NCBI GenBank assembly: GCA_020851465.1
Contig: JADZCR010000002.1
Span: 1-64,000 of the forward strand
Reading direction: 5' to 3'
From: Phycisphaeraceae bacterium
Lineage (GTDB): Bacteria; Planctomycetota; Phycisphaerae; Phycisphaerales; Phycisphaeraceae
DNA: 64,000 bases
Shown here: positions 27,004 to 35,459 of the stretch, in pieces
How the letters are laid out: each line of letters opens with the position of its first letter
Position numbering within the stretch: position 1 is the first letter of the stretch
Translations under genes and position numbers: made by a program
The notes under the pieces: model-generated
What the model was told of the DNA's origin: nothing
The model's database searches: none
What the model saw: only the letters and a program-made list of their open reading frames with translations

Positions 27004-28302
27004 ATGCTTTCGCATAAATACGCCATCGACGCCCGCAACCTCTCGAAGCGCTACACGCTGGGTGGCCGTGCAGCCATCGATCAAACATTCCGCGAGATGA
27101 TTCAGAGTAAGGTCACTCGTCTGCTCGATACGGCACGCGGATTCGTCACCCCTCTGCCGGATGATGACGATTGTCTATGGGCGTTGCGAGATGTGAGTTT
27201 TACCGTGGAGCCGGGAGAAGTGATTGGAATCGTCGGCCCGAACGGGGCGGGGAAATCCACACTACTAAAAATTCTCAGCGAGATCACAGACCCGACTGAG
27301 GGTGAAGCGATCGTACGAGGCCGTGTCGCCAGCCTGCTGGAAGTCGGTACGGGCTTTCACCCTGAGCTGAGCGGGCGAGAAAATATTTATCTCAACGGCA
27401 CCATTCTCGGCATGACGCGACGCGAAGTCGCCTCTCGATTTGATGCGATTGTGGATTTCAGCGGCGTCGAAAAATTCCTCGACACTCCAGTTAAACATTA
27501 CTCATCAGGAATGGCGGTACGACTGGCGTTCGCGGTGGCGGCACATCTTGAGCCGGAGATCCTGATTATCGATGAAGTTCTTGCCGTTGGTGACGCGGCA
27601 TTCCAGAAAAAATGTCTGGGCAAAATGCAGGACATCGCATCCGGTCACGGGCGCACCGTGTTATTTGTAAGTCACAACATGGCTGCCGTTCGCAAGCTCT
27701 GCGGTAAAGGCCTGCTCCTGCAGGGTGGGGAGGCACGATTCTTCGGCGGCGTTGAAGATTGTGTCTCCCAGTATCTCGGATCACGACTGATCCGAAGCGG
27801 TACGATTCTCAGCCACCTCGAACGATCCGGTTCCAAGGTCGCGCTCTCCTCTGTCAAAGTCAACGGTTCAACTTCCGACCTGGTGAACCTGGCATCGAAT
27901 ATGACTCAGCTCGACGTCGTGGTCGAGGGCCAGCTCCGCACGCCGCTCCCGCTGACGCTCGAAGCGCAGGTCTTCGACGCGGAAGGCACCGTGCTGGGAA
28001 CCTACAGCCATCGTCACGTTGCAGGTGAGATGACCACGTTGCCCTCTGGAGCTTTTCATCTTGAAGCCTCAATCCAACTGCCGACGATCACACGCGGCGA
28101 ATACTACCTCTCGATCTATCTCGTGGACCCGGGAGTCACGTGTTATGTGAATCTGCCGATGGCGGTCCGCATCAATGCTGAGGGTGTTCCCGCGCCATCC
28201 GGACTTGTTTACGAATACACACGAAATGCTGGCTGGGTGCTGCTCAATGACGCCCGAAATCCCGCCACGCAGCAGCACGCCACGCTGAGAAAGGCAGGTT
28301 GA
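27004..28302 (+). CDS. ABC transporter ATP-binding protein with C-terminal carbohydrate-binding domain (Wzt-like)
   Basis: A 432-residue protein. The nucleotide-binding domain (about 1-250) has Walker A GPNGAGKST, LSGRENIYLNG, signature region YSSGMAVRLAFAVA and Walker B ILIIDEVLAVGD with the H-loop SHN. The polysaccharide-exporter subfamily (KpsT/Wzt/TagH) has exactly this set. Residues about 270-415 form a beta-sandwich like the Wzt C-terminal domain, which reads the end modification of the glycan before export. A capping methyl or acyl group is therefore expected, fitting the methyltransferases and acyltransferase downstream. Partner of the permease just upstream. Confidence 0.93.
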   Translation: MLSHKYAIDARNLSKRYTLGGRAAIDQTFREMIQSKVTRLLDTARGFVTPLPDDDDCLWALRDVSFTVEPGEVIGIVGPNGAGKSTLLKILSEITDPTEGEAIVRGRVASLLEVGTGFHPELSGRENIYLNGTILGMTRREVASRFDAIVDFSGVEKFLDTPVKHYSSGMAVRLAFAVAAHLEPEILIIDEVLAVGDAAFQKKCLGKMQDIASGHGRTVLFVSHNMAAVRKLCGKGLLLQGGEARFFGGVEDCVSQYLGSRLIRSGTILSHLERSGSKVALSSVKVNGSTSDLVNLASNMTQLDVVVEGQLRTPLPLTLEAQVFDAEGTVLGTYSHRHVAGEMTTLPSGAFHLEASIQLPTITRGEYYLSIYLVDPGVTCYVNLPMAVRINAEGVPAPSGLVYEYTRNAGWVLLNDARNPATQQHATLRKAG

Positions 28303-28304
28303 CC

Positions 28305-29222
28305 ATGGAAGACAGGATGATCATCACAGGTGCATCGGCAGCTTTCGGGCCTTCGTTGCTGGCTCTGCTGGGATCGCTCCACGCCAACTGGCCTGATCAC
28401 CCCAACGTCATCGTGTACGACATCGGCCTTGACGAAGCCACTTTGATGGAACTGCACCGTCATGGCGTCTGCGTCCGCCAGGTGCCTGCTTTTTGCGCTC
28501 ACTGGAATCGGCATTTTGCGTGGAAGATCTGGTGCCTCAACGATGCGCCCGCCAGACAGATTCTCTGGCTCGACGCAGGAGCATGCGTGCTCGCACCGCT
28601 TGATGAGGCATTTATCTCGATTGATAAACTCGGCTACTTCGCTGTCGCTACGCACCATCCGCTGACGGAAAACGCTTCCGTAGCTGCCTGCCGCGGCTGC
28701 CGGCTGGATCCGTCATTTCGAAACAACCGGATGACCGTTGCAGGTTGCGTCATGGGATTCCACAAGGCAGGCGAAGCGGCTCCTCTGCTTACGGAAGCGA
28801 TGAAAGTCGCCGGCGTCGAGGAATGTCTTGCCGCAACCGAGCCTCGCCATAGGCACGATCAAGCATTGCTGTCGCTATTGCTCTACAAATATTTTTCGCC
28901 TTTGCTGCTGGCTGATGCTGCCAATTACATGGGCTGGACATCGCCTCAGCAGGTTCCCTGTCAACAGGTCTGGGTCCATCGTCGTCGCATGCGCCCGGAA
29001 GATATGGCTGCACTGGCGGAACATATCGGCGGACCGGCGGCGGGCTACATGCCAGCTGAACCAGAAGAGAAAAAACCAGCCTCGCTCAAAGAGTACTACT
29101 GGCAGACGCTGCACAGGATCAATCGTCGCCGCGCTAAAGCAGCGGGCAAAGTATGGATTTACGACGGCGTGCGTGATCCGGCGCTGGGTGGCAACAGGCA
29201 CGGAGGTCGTAAATGCGCTTGA
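28305..29222 (+). CDS. Putative GT8-like nucleotide-diphospho-sugar glycosyltransferase
   Basis: A 305-residue protein with the GT-A style start MIITGASAAFGPSLLALLGSL, the acceptor-loop text VIVYDIGLDEAT and a metal-binding candidate ILWLDAGACVL (a D-x-x-A variant where DxD is expected). Landmarks HFAWKIWCLNDAP and later RHDQALLSLLLY fit GT8/DUF-type sugar transferases of cluster regions. The donor is unknown. It starts at ATG 28305, three bases after the Wzt stop; an upstream TTG (28299) is less likely. The next gene starts inside its last codons. Family assignment is moderate because the canonical DxD is not obvious. Confidence 0.6.
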   Translation: MEDRMIITGASAAFGPSLLALLGSLHANWPDHPNVIVYDIGLDEATLMELHRHGVCVRQVPAFCAHWNRHFAWKIWCLNDAPARQILWLDAGACVLAPLDEAFISIDKLGYFAVATHHPLTENASVAACRGCRLDPSFRNNRMTVAGCVMGFHKAGEAAPLLTEAMKVAGVEECLAATEPRHRHDQALLSLLLYKYFSPLLLADAANYMGWTSPQQVPCQQVWVHRRRMRPEDMAALAEHIGGPAAGYMPAEPEEKKPASLKEYYWQTLHRINRRRAKAAGKVWIYDGVRDPALGGNRHGGRKCA

Positions 29223-30466
29223 TTAATCGCGCTATTCTGAAAACTCTAGAGACAGTAAGCCGCGTTTGTGGCTTCGCTCTGGGGCGCTACGGCCAAAGCC
29301 GTCTTGGTCATGCGATTGATCGGCAAGCAAGTGGTGCCATGACGATTTATCGCCGCGCGATCTGGTCGCGTCGCTTACGTTCCCTTGGCGAGCGTGCGGA
29401 GATCGACGCGACGGTTTCCATCGCTCACCCGGAACTAGCAATCATCGGGGCCGACGCTCGGCTGGATGCCTTTGTCCGTCTTGATGCTCGTGGAGGCATA
29501 GCCATAGGAGCACGAGCAACTATCGAAAGCGGTGTGGTTCTGACAACGCTTCGACCCGCTGAGGATCGACTGAATATGCGGCAGAATACGCCGGGGAAAC
29601 CGATCATCATCGAAGATGATGCATGGATCGGTCCTGCAAGTACGGTCATGCCTGGCGTAAAAATCGGACGTGGTGCCGTGATTCAGCCCGGCTCGGTCGT
29701 GCAATGGGACGTTCCACCCTATGCCGTGGCCACCGGTGTGCCAGCGCGGGTCACAGCGTATCGGCCGGTTGCCGGGGCTTTGGATGAAACGCTGCCTTCA
29801 GTCAAGCTCGACGATATCGCCGCCCCGCTACCCGAAAAACATCAGGTCATCCTGGAAGATCTTGGTTTACCGCCTTTTGCCAAACACCAGAACCATGACG
29901 ACTACACGCCGCTCATGCGGCTGGTGCACGCCATCAGGCCGGCGATCGTCTTCGAATACGGCACAGCGCAGGGCAGCACAGTGGCGAATATCTGCGCCAA
30001 TTGCGATGCCAGAGTTTTCACTCTTAACGCGCTGCCTGAGCAAATCAGTGGAGAAGGCACAACCTTCACTCTCGACGCTGAGACTATTGGCCGGGTGTAC
30101 CGCGCTCGCGGCTACGCGAGTCGTGTTAAACAGATTCTCTGTGACAGCTTGAAGTTTGATCCTGCGGCATGGCTGTCACCGTCGAGCGTGGACCTTGCGA
30201 TCGTGGATGCCTGTCATGACACAAGCTATGTGCTCAGTGACTTTCTTAAACTCGTCGATTACATGAGGCCCGGTGGTGTCGTCCTCCTGCATGACACACA
30301 TCCGAGCCAGGAAGGTCATCTGGGAGGCAGTTATGCCGCCTGCTGCGCTCTGCGGGCGCGCGGCTTCGACATCCGCCACTTGGAGGGGACGTGGTGGGCG
30401 TATTGGAAGAAGCCGGCACCCGCGGTCGCCGCGGGACCACCTGTCACACGCCGTGATGCAGCATGA
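29213..30466 (+). CDS. Fusion: hexapeptide-repeat acyltransferase plus class I methyltransferase
   Basis: A 417-residue two-domain protein. Residues about 60-190 form a left-handed beta-helix acyltransferase with isoleucine-rich hexapeptide repeats (IGADARLDAFV, IAIGARATIESG), ending in DDAWIGPASTVMPGVKIG and PPYAVATGVPARV. Residues about 225-410 are a SAM-dependent methyltransferase of the Methyltransf_24 kind (VFEYGTAQGSTVANI, VDLAIVDACHDTSYV, GGVVLLHDTH). Both activities modify sugars in polysaccharide pathways, so acetylation and methylation of the same glycan are likely. It overlaps the previous gene by 10 bp and ends 12 bp before the next. Such a pairing is unusual. Confidence 0.8.
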   Translation: MRLINRAILKTLETVSRVCGFALGRYGQSRLGHAIDRQASGAMTIYRRAIWSRRLRSLGERAEIDATVSIAHPELAIIGADARLDAFVRLDARGGIAIGARATIESGVVLTTLRPAEDRLNMRQNTPGKPIIIEDDAWIGPASTVMPGVKIGRGAVIQPGSVVQWDVPPYAVATGVPARVTAYRPVAGALDETLPSVKLDDIAAPLPEKHQVILEDLGLPPFAKHQNHDDYTPLMRLVHAIRPAIVFEYGTAQGSTVANICANCDARVFTLNALPEQISGEGTTFTLDAETIGRVYRARGYASRVKQILCDSLKFDPAAWLSPSSVDLAIVDACHDTSYVLSDFLKLVDYMRPGGVVLLHDTHPSQEGHLGGSYAACCALRARGFDIRHLEGTWWAYWKKPAPAVAAGPPVTRRDAA

Positions 30467-30478
30467 GGAGTCAATGCG

Positions 30479-31240
30479 ATGCATGCGATTCTCAGCAAGC
30501 CCAGCCAGTGCGTGACTCGTGTCTATGAAGCTCTCGCGTGGCGTCTCGCCAGCCGCAGTACGATCGTGGAGAACCACTGGCGTGATCGATGGAACGCAAC
30601 ATCGCTCCGTCGCACGGGGAATCGCTATCTCGCCGCATCAGCGGATATCCCGGGATGGCTCACTTATCTCGAAGCATCCGCGCTCCATCGTGCGGCAACT
30701 GAGGCACCTTCGGGTAATTTCGTCGAGATCGGCAGCTTCTGCGGCCGCAGCTCGGTTGTTCTTGCCGGTGCGATAGAGGAACGTGGCAGCAGTGACAAAC
30801 TCTGGTGCATTGATCCCTTCAGCGGTGCCGGTGAACCGGGTCAACAATTCACCGGTCAACAAAAGCTGATGCGAAAGATCGGTCTGGTGCGAGCCAACAT
30901 CACCTCCACCTACGACACCTTTGCCGCGAATCTTGCACAACTTGGCCTGACAAGCCACATACTTACCTTTGCTGCCTGTTCACAGGATGTTTTGCCTGTC
31001 ACCCGCGGCAGTTTCGCGCTGGCATTTATCGACGGCTGGCATGACTACACCCACACGCTTCGCGACGCTCAGCTTGTACAGGACCGCATCCAACCCGGAG
31101 GGTTCGTTCTGTTTCATGATTTTGGTCCGGGGTGCCCGGGTGTCGTCCAGGCTGTGAATGAAACCATAGCGGCTGACACTCGCTTTGAGCGGTTGATGTG
31201 GAATAGCGGCAGCGTTGCAGTGTTTCGGAGAGCAGCGTGA
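30479..31240 (+). CDS. Class I SAM-dependent methyltransferase (Methyltransf_24 type)
   Basis: A 253-residue methyltransferase: SAM-binding VEIGSFCGRSSVVLA near residue 82, acidic loop LWCIDPFSG, then FIDGWHDYTHTLRDAQL and GGFVLFHDFGPGCPGVVQA. It is closely related in architecture to the C-terminal half of the preceding fusion protein, suggesting duplication. In surface-glycan clusters this family methylates sugar hydroxyls. A GAGGAG 8 bases upstream supports ATG 30479. The end overlaps the next start (GTGA at 31237-31240). Confidence 0.85.
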   Translation: MHAILSKPSQCVTRVYEALAWRLASRSTIVENHWRDRWNATSLRRTGNRYLAASADIPGWLTYLEASALHRAATEAPSGNFVEIGSFCGRSSVVLAGAIEERGSSDKLWCIDPFSGAGEPGQQFTGQQKLMRKIGLVRANITSTYDTFAANLAQLGLTSHILTFAACSQDVLPVTRGSFALAFIDGWHDYTHTLRDAQLVQDRIQPGGFVLFHDFGPGCPGVVQAVNETIAADTRFERLMWNSGSVAVFRRAA

Positions 31241-33051
31241 TTTTCAATTGGCCACATGATCTGCCGAAGATTACCGCCATCGTCGTGTGCCGCAATGAAG
31301 CCACGAAGCTTGATCTATGCCTGAAGTCGCTTGCCTGGTGCGATCAGCGCATCGTCGTAGATCTCGGATCACACGACGGGGCATACGACGTGGCGCGTGA
31401 GCATGCGGATATCGTGCTCACCCATCCCTTCACGCCTATTGTCGAGCCTGCCCGTGTCATGGCAGCGAGTTATTCACGGAACGACTGGCTGCTCATGGTC
31501 GATCCCGATGAACAGTTTCCCGAAGGACTGGTGAGCGATATCGCTGCTATGCTGCGCACCCCCTCTGGTGCTGCTGCCGGCGCGGTTCGGCTCCCGTGGC
31601 AGTTTTATTTCAAAGGCAAGCGGCTCGATGGAACGGTATGGGGAGGTCCGAATCGCTTCAAGCGTTTTCTTGTTCACCGCCAACGCTGCAATCTCCAGCC
31701 CTTGAGCCATCGCCAGGTGATGATTCACACCGGCGACGAACTGACCATTACGCCGACTGAACTCAACCATGTGCATCACGACTGGTCTGATTCTTACCTG
31801 TCGCTGATTGAAAGACATCTCCGCTATATCTCACGCGAAGGAGAAGGACTTTTCGCTTCCGGTGAACGGTTTTCGATACGAAGGCTATTGGTTGATCCAA
31901 TCAATGGCTTCAAACGGAGCATGATCGACTTCGCAGGCTGGCGATTGGGGTTCCGCGGCCTGATATTAAGTTCGATCTACGCGACGTGGCTCGCTGGGTC
32001 AGCATTGTCGCTTTTTGTGCATCAAATACGAGTAAAGAAGACCACGCCACCCATTCCACAACAACCCAAGAACAACCTGAAAATCCAGTGTTTGTTAACG
32101 GATGCGCCTGCGGGCAAACCAATACCGTTTTTTTCGTCACCGCAAAACAACACCAAGAGATATTCACGGCACGAGAAACCACGCATCACCATTATCACGC
32201 CGAGTTTCAATCAAGGAGAGTTTCTCGAAAATACAATCCAAAGCGTACTCGAACAGAATTATCCGAATCTTGAATACTTCGTTATTGACGGCGGATCGCG
32301 AGACAATAGCGTTGAGGTCATTCGTCGCTATGAAAGACATTTGGCCGGATGGATCAGCGAACCAGACCGAGGCCAGGTTGACGCGATCAATAAAGGACTT
32401 GCAGCCGCAACGGGTGACATCATCGCGTTTATCAACAGTGATGATGTTTACCTTCCCGGCACATTGTGTCATGTGGCCAACCAGATGGCGGATAGTCGAA
32501 TACGCTGGCTGGTCGGCGACTACCTGACCATCGATGCAGATGGCTGTCCACAAGAATGTATCCACCCGCGTCAGCCGGAATCCTTTGCCCGGTATCTCAT
32601 GCACACGAGTGGGTTCATACCCCAGCCGTCGAGCTTTTGGTCATCGATACTTTTCGATCAACATGGTTGGTTTGATCCATCGCTGCATTTTTGTTTTGAC
32701 TATGAGTTCAACTGTCGTCTGCTCGCAGCAGGAGAAGCACCTGCGGTTATTAGCGGTGCGCTGGCTGCTTTTCGCCTTCATCCTGCCAGCAAGGGATGCA
32801 GTCAGCCGCTGAGTTTCGGACTTGAGCGGCTTGAAGTTGCTCGGAGGTATGAACGCCATCTTCCTCTGCGGGAGCGAATCGCGCTGAAGCGAAATATCGC
32901 CTATCGTGCCCGACGCTACGCCATCGAGCTGTCACGCCGACCTGACGGCTCGCCGCTTTGGCCACTCGTAGCTCGACGTCCGTGGTGGCTCGCCAGCAGC
33001 GAGATTCGTACGGCACTATTCGATAAGTCCTCACTTCCGGAGGCGGCATGA
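31237..33051 (+). CDS. Tandem GT2 glycosyltransferase (two GT-A domains fused)
   Basis: A 604-residue protein with two complete GT2 domains. The first (about 8-250) has ITAIVVCRNEATKLDLCLKSL, a VDPDEQ metal motif and a C-terminal membrane-like stretch, resembling LPS core (WaaE-type) transferases. The second (about 312-520) has ITIITPSFNQGEFLENTIQS, VIDGGSRDNS, EPDRGQVDAINKGL and FINSDDVYLPGTL, the classical active-site set. The join (about residues 265-310, bases 32030-32170) is AT-rich and Lys/Asn/Pro-rich, as expected for a recent fusion or linker. It starts with GTG in an overlap with the previous gene. Probably adds two successive sugars, by inference. Confidence 0.88.
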   Translation: MIFNWPHDLPKITAIVVCRNEATKLDLCLKSLAWCDQRIVVDLGSHDGAYDVAREHADIVLTHPFTPIVEPARVMAASYSRNDWLLMVDPDEQFPEGLVSDIAAMLRTPSGAAAGAVRLPWQFYFKGKRLDGTVWGGPNRFKRFLVHRQRCNLQPLSHRQVMIHTGDELTITPTELNHVHHDWSDSYLSLIERHLRYISREGEGLFASGERFSIRRLLVDPINGFKRSMIDFAGWRLGFRGLILSSIYATWLAGSALSLFVHQIRVKKTTPPIPQQPKNNLKIQCLLTDAPAGKPIPFFSSPQNNTKRYSRHEKPRITIITPSFNQGEFLENTIQSVLEQNYPNLEYFVIDGGSRDNSVEVIRRYERHLAGWISEPDRGQVDAINKGLAAATGDIIAFINSDDVYLPGTLCHVANQMADSRIRWLVGDYLTIDADGCPQECIHPRQPESFARYLMHTSGFIPQPSSFWSSILFDQHGWFDPSLHFCFDYEFNCRLLAAGEAPAVISGALAAFRLHPASKGCSQPLSFGLERLEVARRYERHLPLRERIALKRNIAYRARRYAIELSRRPDGSPLWPLVARRPWWLASSEIRTALFDKSSLPEAA

Positions 33052-34268
33052 ACCTTCAATTCATCAAGTATGGGCCGGTAGCTGTAACGATCCTCGCCAA
33101 TCGGTTCTGGCCAGATAACTACGGCGGTATCGAGCGGCATATGTGGCACACCGCGACCGGTTTCGCTGACCGTGGCCTTCACACGCGGGTCATAGCGGAA
33201 AACCGCACACAGTCTCCATCGCATGAAAGTCCCAGGCCGAATCTCACGATTCAGCGCGTCCCGCCACTGGACCCCGGACGTCTATGGCGCTGGCGCGAGT
33301 GGGTGCGCATAGCCTGGTGGCGACGGATCGTATCTCGGCACACGCCCGCCGGAATGATCTGGGCCAGCGAGCCTAACAGCGCCGCCGCGACGATCTCCGC
33401 AGGTCGCACTGCGGATCTGATCTACAACCCTGCCGGATGCGGTGCTGCAATGCATCTGGTCAGCCGCCGTTATCCCTTTGTCACCTCCATGAGAGTGCCG
33501 CGAGGACAGATCCTCATCGAACGCTTCGCTTATCGCATGGCTCCACTCGTGGTCGTCAGTTCTGACAATGTCGCCCAGCAACTCGAACAACACTACGGCC
33601 GGAGACGCAATGTCCACGTCGTTCCTCACGGCGCCCAACCGAAAACACCCGTTGATCGAACTGCCTCACGGCAACGATGGGGATTAAGTGCGGACGATTT
33701 CGTCATCGGATTCGTAGGACGTCTCGATCCCTGCAAAGATCTGGGATTTCTTTTTGAGGCATTCGCGTTCTCCCGTATTCACAACGGTCGCTTGCTATTA
33801 ATCGGCGACGGCCCAGATCGATCCCGTCTGGAACAAATCGCGCGACAGAAAAATATCGCTGATCGCATTACGTGGACGGGAAAACTTGATGACACAGGGC
33901 CGGGCTACGCTGCGATGGATGCGATGGTGCTGCCCTCGGTGTATGAAGCTTACGGCAACGTGGTACCCGAAGCGATGGCATTGGGAGTGCCCGTACTCGG
34001 CCGCCGCCGTGATGGGTCACTCACGCAACCGGTACTAACCGCCATGAGTGAAATGATCGCCGACGGGAAAACCGGATTTGTCGTCGATCCACACGATCCC
34101 CGTGATCTGGCTCAACGACTGACAAAGATGGCTGCCTCACCAGAGCTGACCAACCGGCTTAGTGAAAACGCTCGTCGGGCGTCAAGGGGGAATAGCAGCG
34201 ATCGGATGATCAGGGGCTATCAACGTCTGCTGACAGTTGCCGGCATTGAGACATCGCGGGCAGCATAA
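33048..34268 (+). CDS. GT4 family glycosyltransferase
   Basis: A 406-residue GT-B enzyme of the Glycos_transf_1 group. The N-terminal domain begins ILANRFWPDNYGGIERH; the C-terminal domain has FVGRLDPCKDLGFLFEA, LIGDGPDRSRLEQIA, then the E-x7-E nucleotide-sugar loop PSVYEAYGNVVPEAMALGVP. Donor and acceptor are unknown. The start overlaps the upstream stop by four bases (ATGA), with GGAGG just before, so the two glycosyltransferases are coupled. A 210 bp gap with no gene follows. Confidence 0.93.
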   Translation: MNLQFIKYGPVAVTILANRFWPDNYGGIERHMWHTATGFADRGLHTRVIAENRTQSPSHESPRPNLTIQRVPPLDPGRLWRWREWVRIAWWRRIVSRHTPAGMIWASEPNSAAATISAGRTADLIYNPAGCGAAMHLVSRRYPFVTSMRVPRGQILIERFAYRMAPLVVVSSDNVAQQLEQHYGRRRNVHVVPHGAQPKTPVDRTASRQRWGLSADDFVIGFVGRLDPCKDLGFLFEAFAFSRIHNGRLLLIGDGPDRSRLEQIARQKNIADRITWTGKLDDTGPGYAAMDAMVLPSVYEAYGNVVPEAMALGVPVLGRRRDGSLTQPVLTAMSEMIADGKTGFVVDPHDPRDLAQRLTKMAASPELTNRLSENARRASRGNSSDRMIRGYQRLLTVAGIETSRAA

Positions 34269-34478
34269 ACAATGCTAAATCCATGTGAAAACGAGCCACC
34301 TAGCGGGTATGGCGAGGAATCCTTCGCGCCGACCACGGGCCGTTTATGACGATTATTCCGATTTTTCGTTAACTCCTGCCATGGTTTGGTCGATGTTCAT
34401 TACTGCCGGATCGAGTCAGCGGTGAGAGTTCCCGGCACCGAGCCAAACCCACCGCACCGATCCGCGGAGTGACCATCT

Positions 34479-35435
34479 ATGTCGTCAACCGCACGGTCTG
34501 CTGATGTGTCCGTCCCCCGCGTTTCAATCATCACTGTCAACCATAACCGAGAGACATATATTGAGCGCACCATTTGCAGCGTGCTCGATCAGGGGTATGA
34601 CAATCTCGAATACATCGTCGTCGATACAGGATCCGACGACTCGAGTAACAAACTCATTTCGATCTACGAAGATGAATTGACCTGTCTCATTGAACCGGGT
34701 CTCAGCACCGCAGCAGCACTCAACCTTGGACTCTCCCACGCAACGGGCGACATCGTTGCCTTCATTCCCAGTGGTCATCTGCTCCTGCCCGGCGCAATTG
34801 ACATCGCAGTGCGACAGATGTCCGGCCGCGGCGCGACGAACTGGCTCGTAGCTCAATGCCTGAGGATCGGCGAATGGGATGAGACACTCGGTCGATTTGC
34901 CGCGCGTGCGCCTGGTTCACTCGCTTCGTTCCTCATGCATGATTCCGGGGTTCTGCCTCTGGCGTCAAGCTTCTTTTCACGCGAACTGCTGGCGGGTAAT
35001 GAGTGGTTTGATCCCGCTTTCCCATACGCTCACGATTACGAACTCTCCTGCCGCCTCCTGGCAATCGGCCACGTGCCGACCGTCATCAGCGAAAACACCG
35101 CAGGATGGCGCGATTGCGAGGAGGATGCGAAGCCGGAAATCGCCATACGGCGAGGTATGGAATACATTCTGGCAGCACGTCGCTACGGCGACCGACTGCC
35201 GCTGGCGCAACGCTACAACCTCTGGATGAATTGCGACCTTCGCGATCGTATCTATACCCTCGCGGAAGCGGAACTCCAGGGCGAAAAGGCATGGAAATTT
35301 CTCTTCCACAGCCTGATCAAGCATCCGTGGTGGCTGGCAGACGAGTCGGTGCGGCGTGCACTGCGTCATGTACCACAGTCGATACCGACAACCACTCCTG
35401 CAAGCTCATCTGGCCACCGTCGCCATGCAGCTTGA
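34479..35435 (+). CDS. GT2-like protein with degenerate active site
   Basis: A 318-residue protein homologous along its whole length to the second domain of the tandem GT2 at 31237. It keeps VSIITVNHNRETYIERTI, WFDPAFPYAHDYELSCRLLA and HPWWLADESVRRAL. The nucleotide-sugar and metal-binding positions are replaced: DGGS became DTGS, EPDRGQ became EPGLST, and the N-S-D-D segment (FINSDDVYLPG in the relative) reads FIPSGHLLLPG. Without the acidic pair it is unlikely to bind the metal-nucleotide in the normal way. It may be a regulatory or scaffold pseudoenzyme, or a decaying duplicate. The frame is intact. GGAG upstream supports the ATG. Confidence 0.8.
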   Translation: MSSTARSADVSVPRVSIITVNHNRETYIERTICSVLDQGYDNLEYIVVDTGSDDSSNKLISIYEDELTCLIEPGLSTAAALNLGLSHATGDIVAFIPSGHLLLPGAIDIAVRQMSGRGATNWLVAQCLRIGEWDETLGRFAARAPGSLASFLMHDSGVLPLASSFFSRELLAGNEWFDPAFPYAHDYELSCRLLAIGHVPTVISENTAGWRDCEEDAKPEIAIRRGMEYILAARRYGDRLPLAQRYNLWMNCDLRDRIYTLAEAELQGEKAWKFLFHSLIKHPWWLADESVRRALRHVPQSIPTTTPASSSGHRRHAA

Positions 35436-35459
35436 TGAAATGGCTCGCCTCCTACACAC

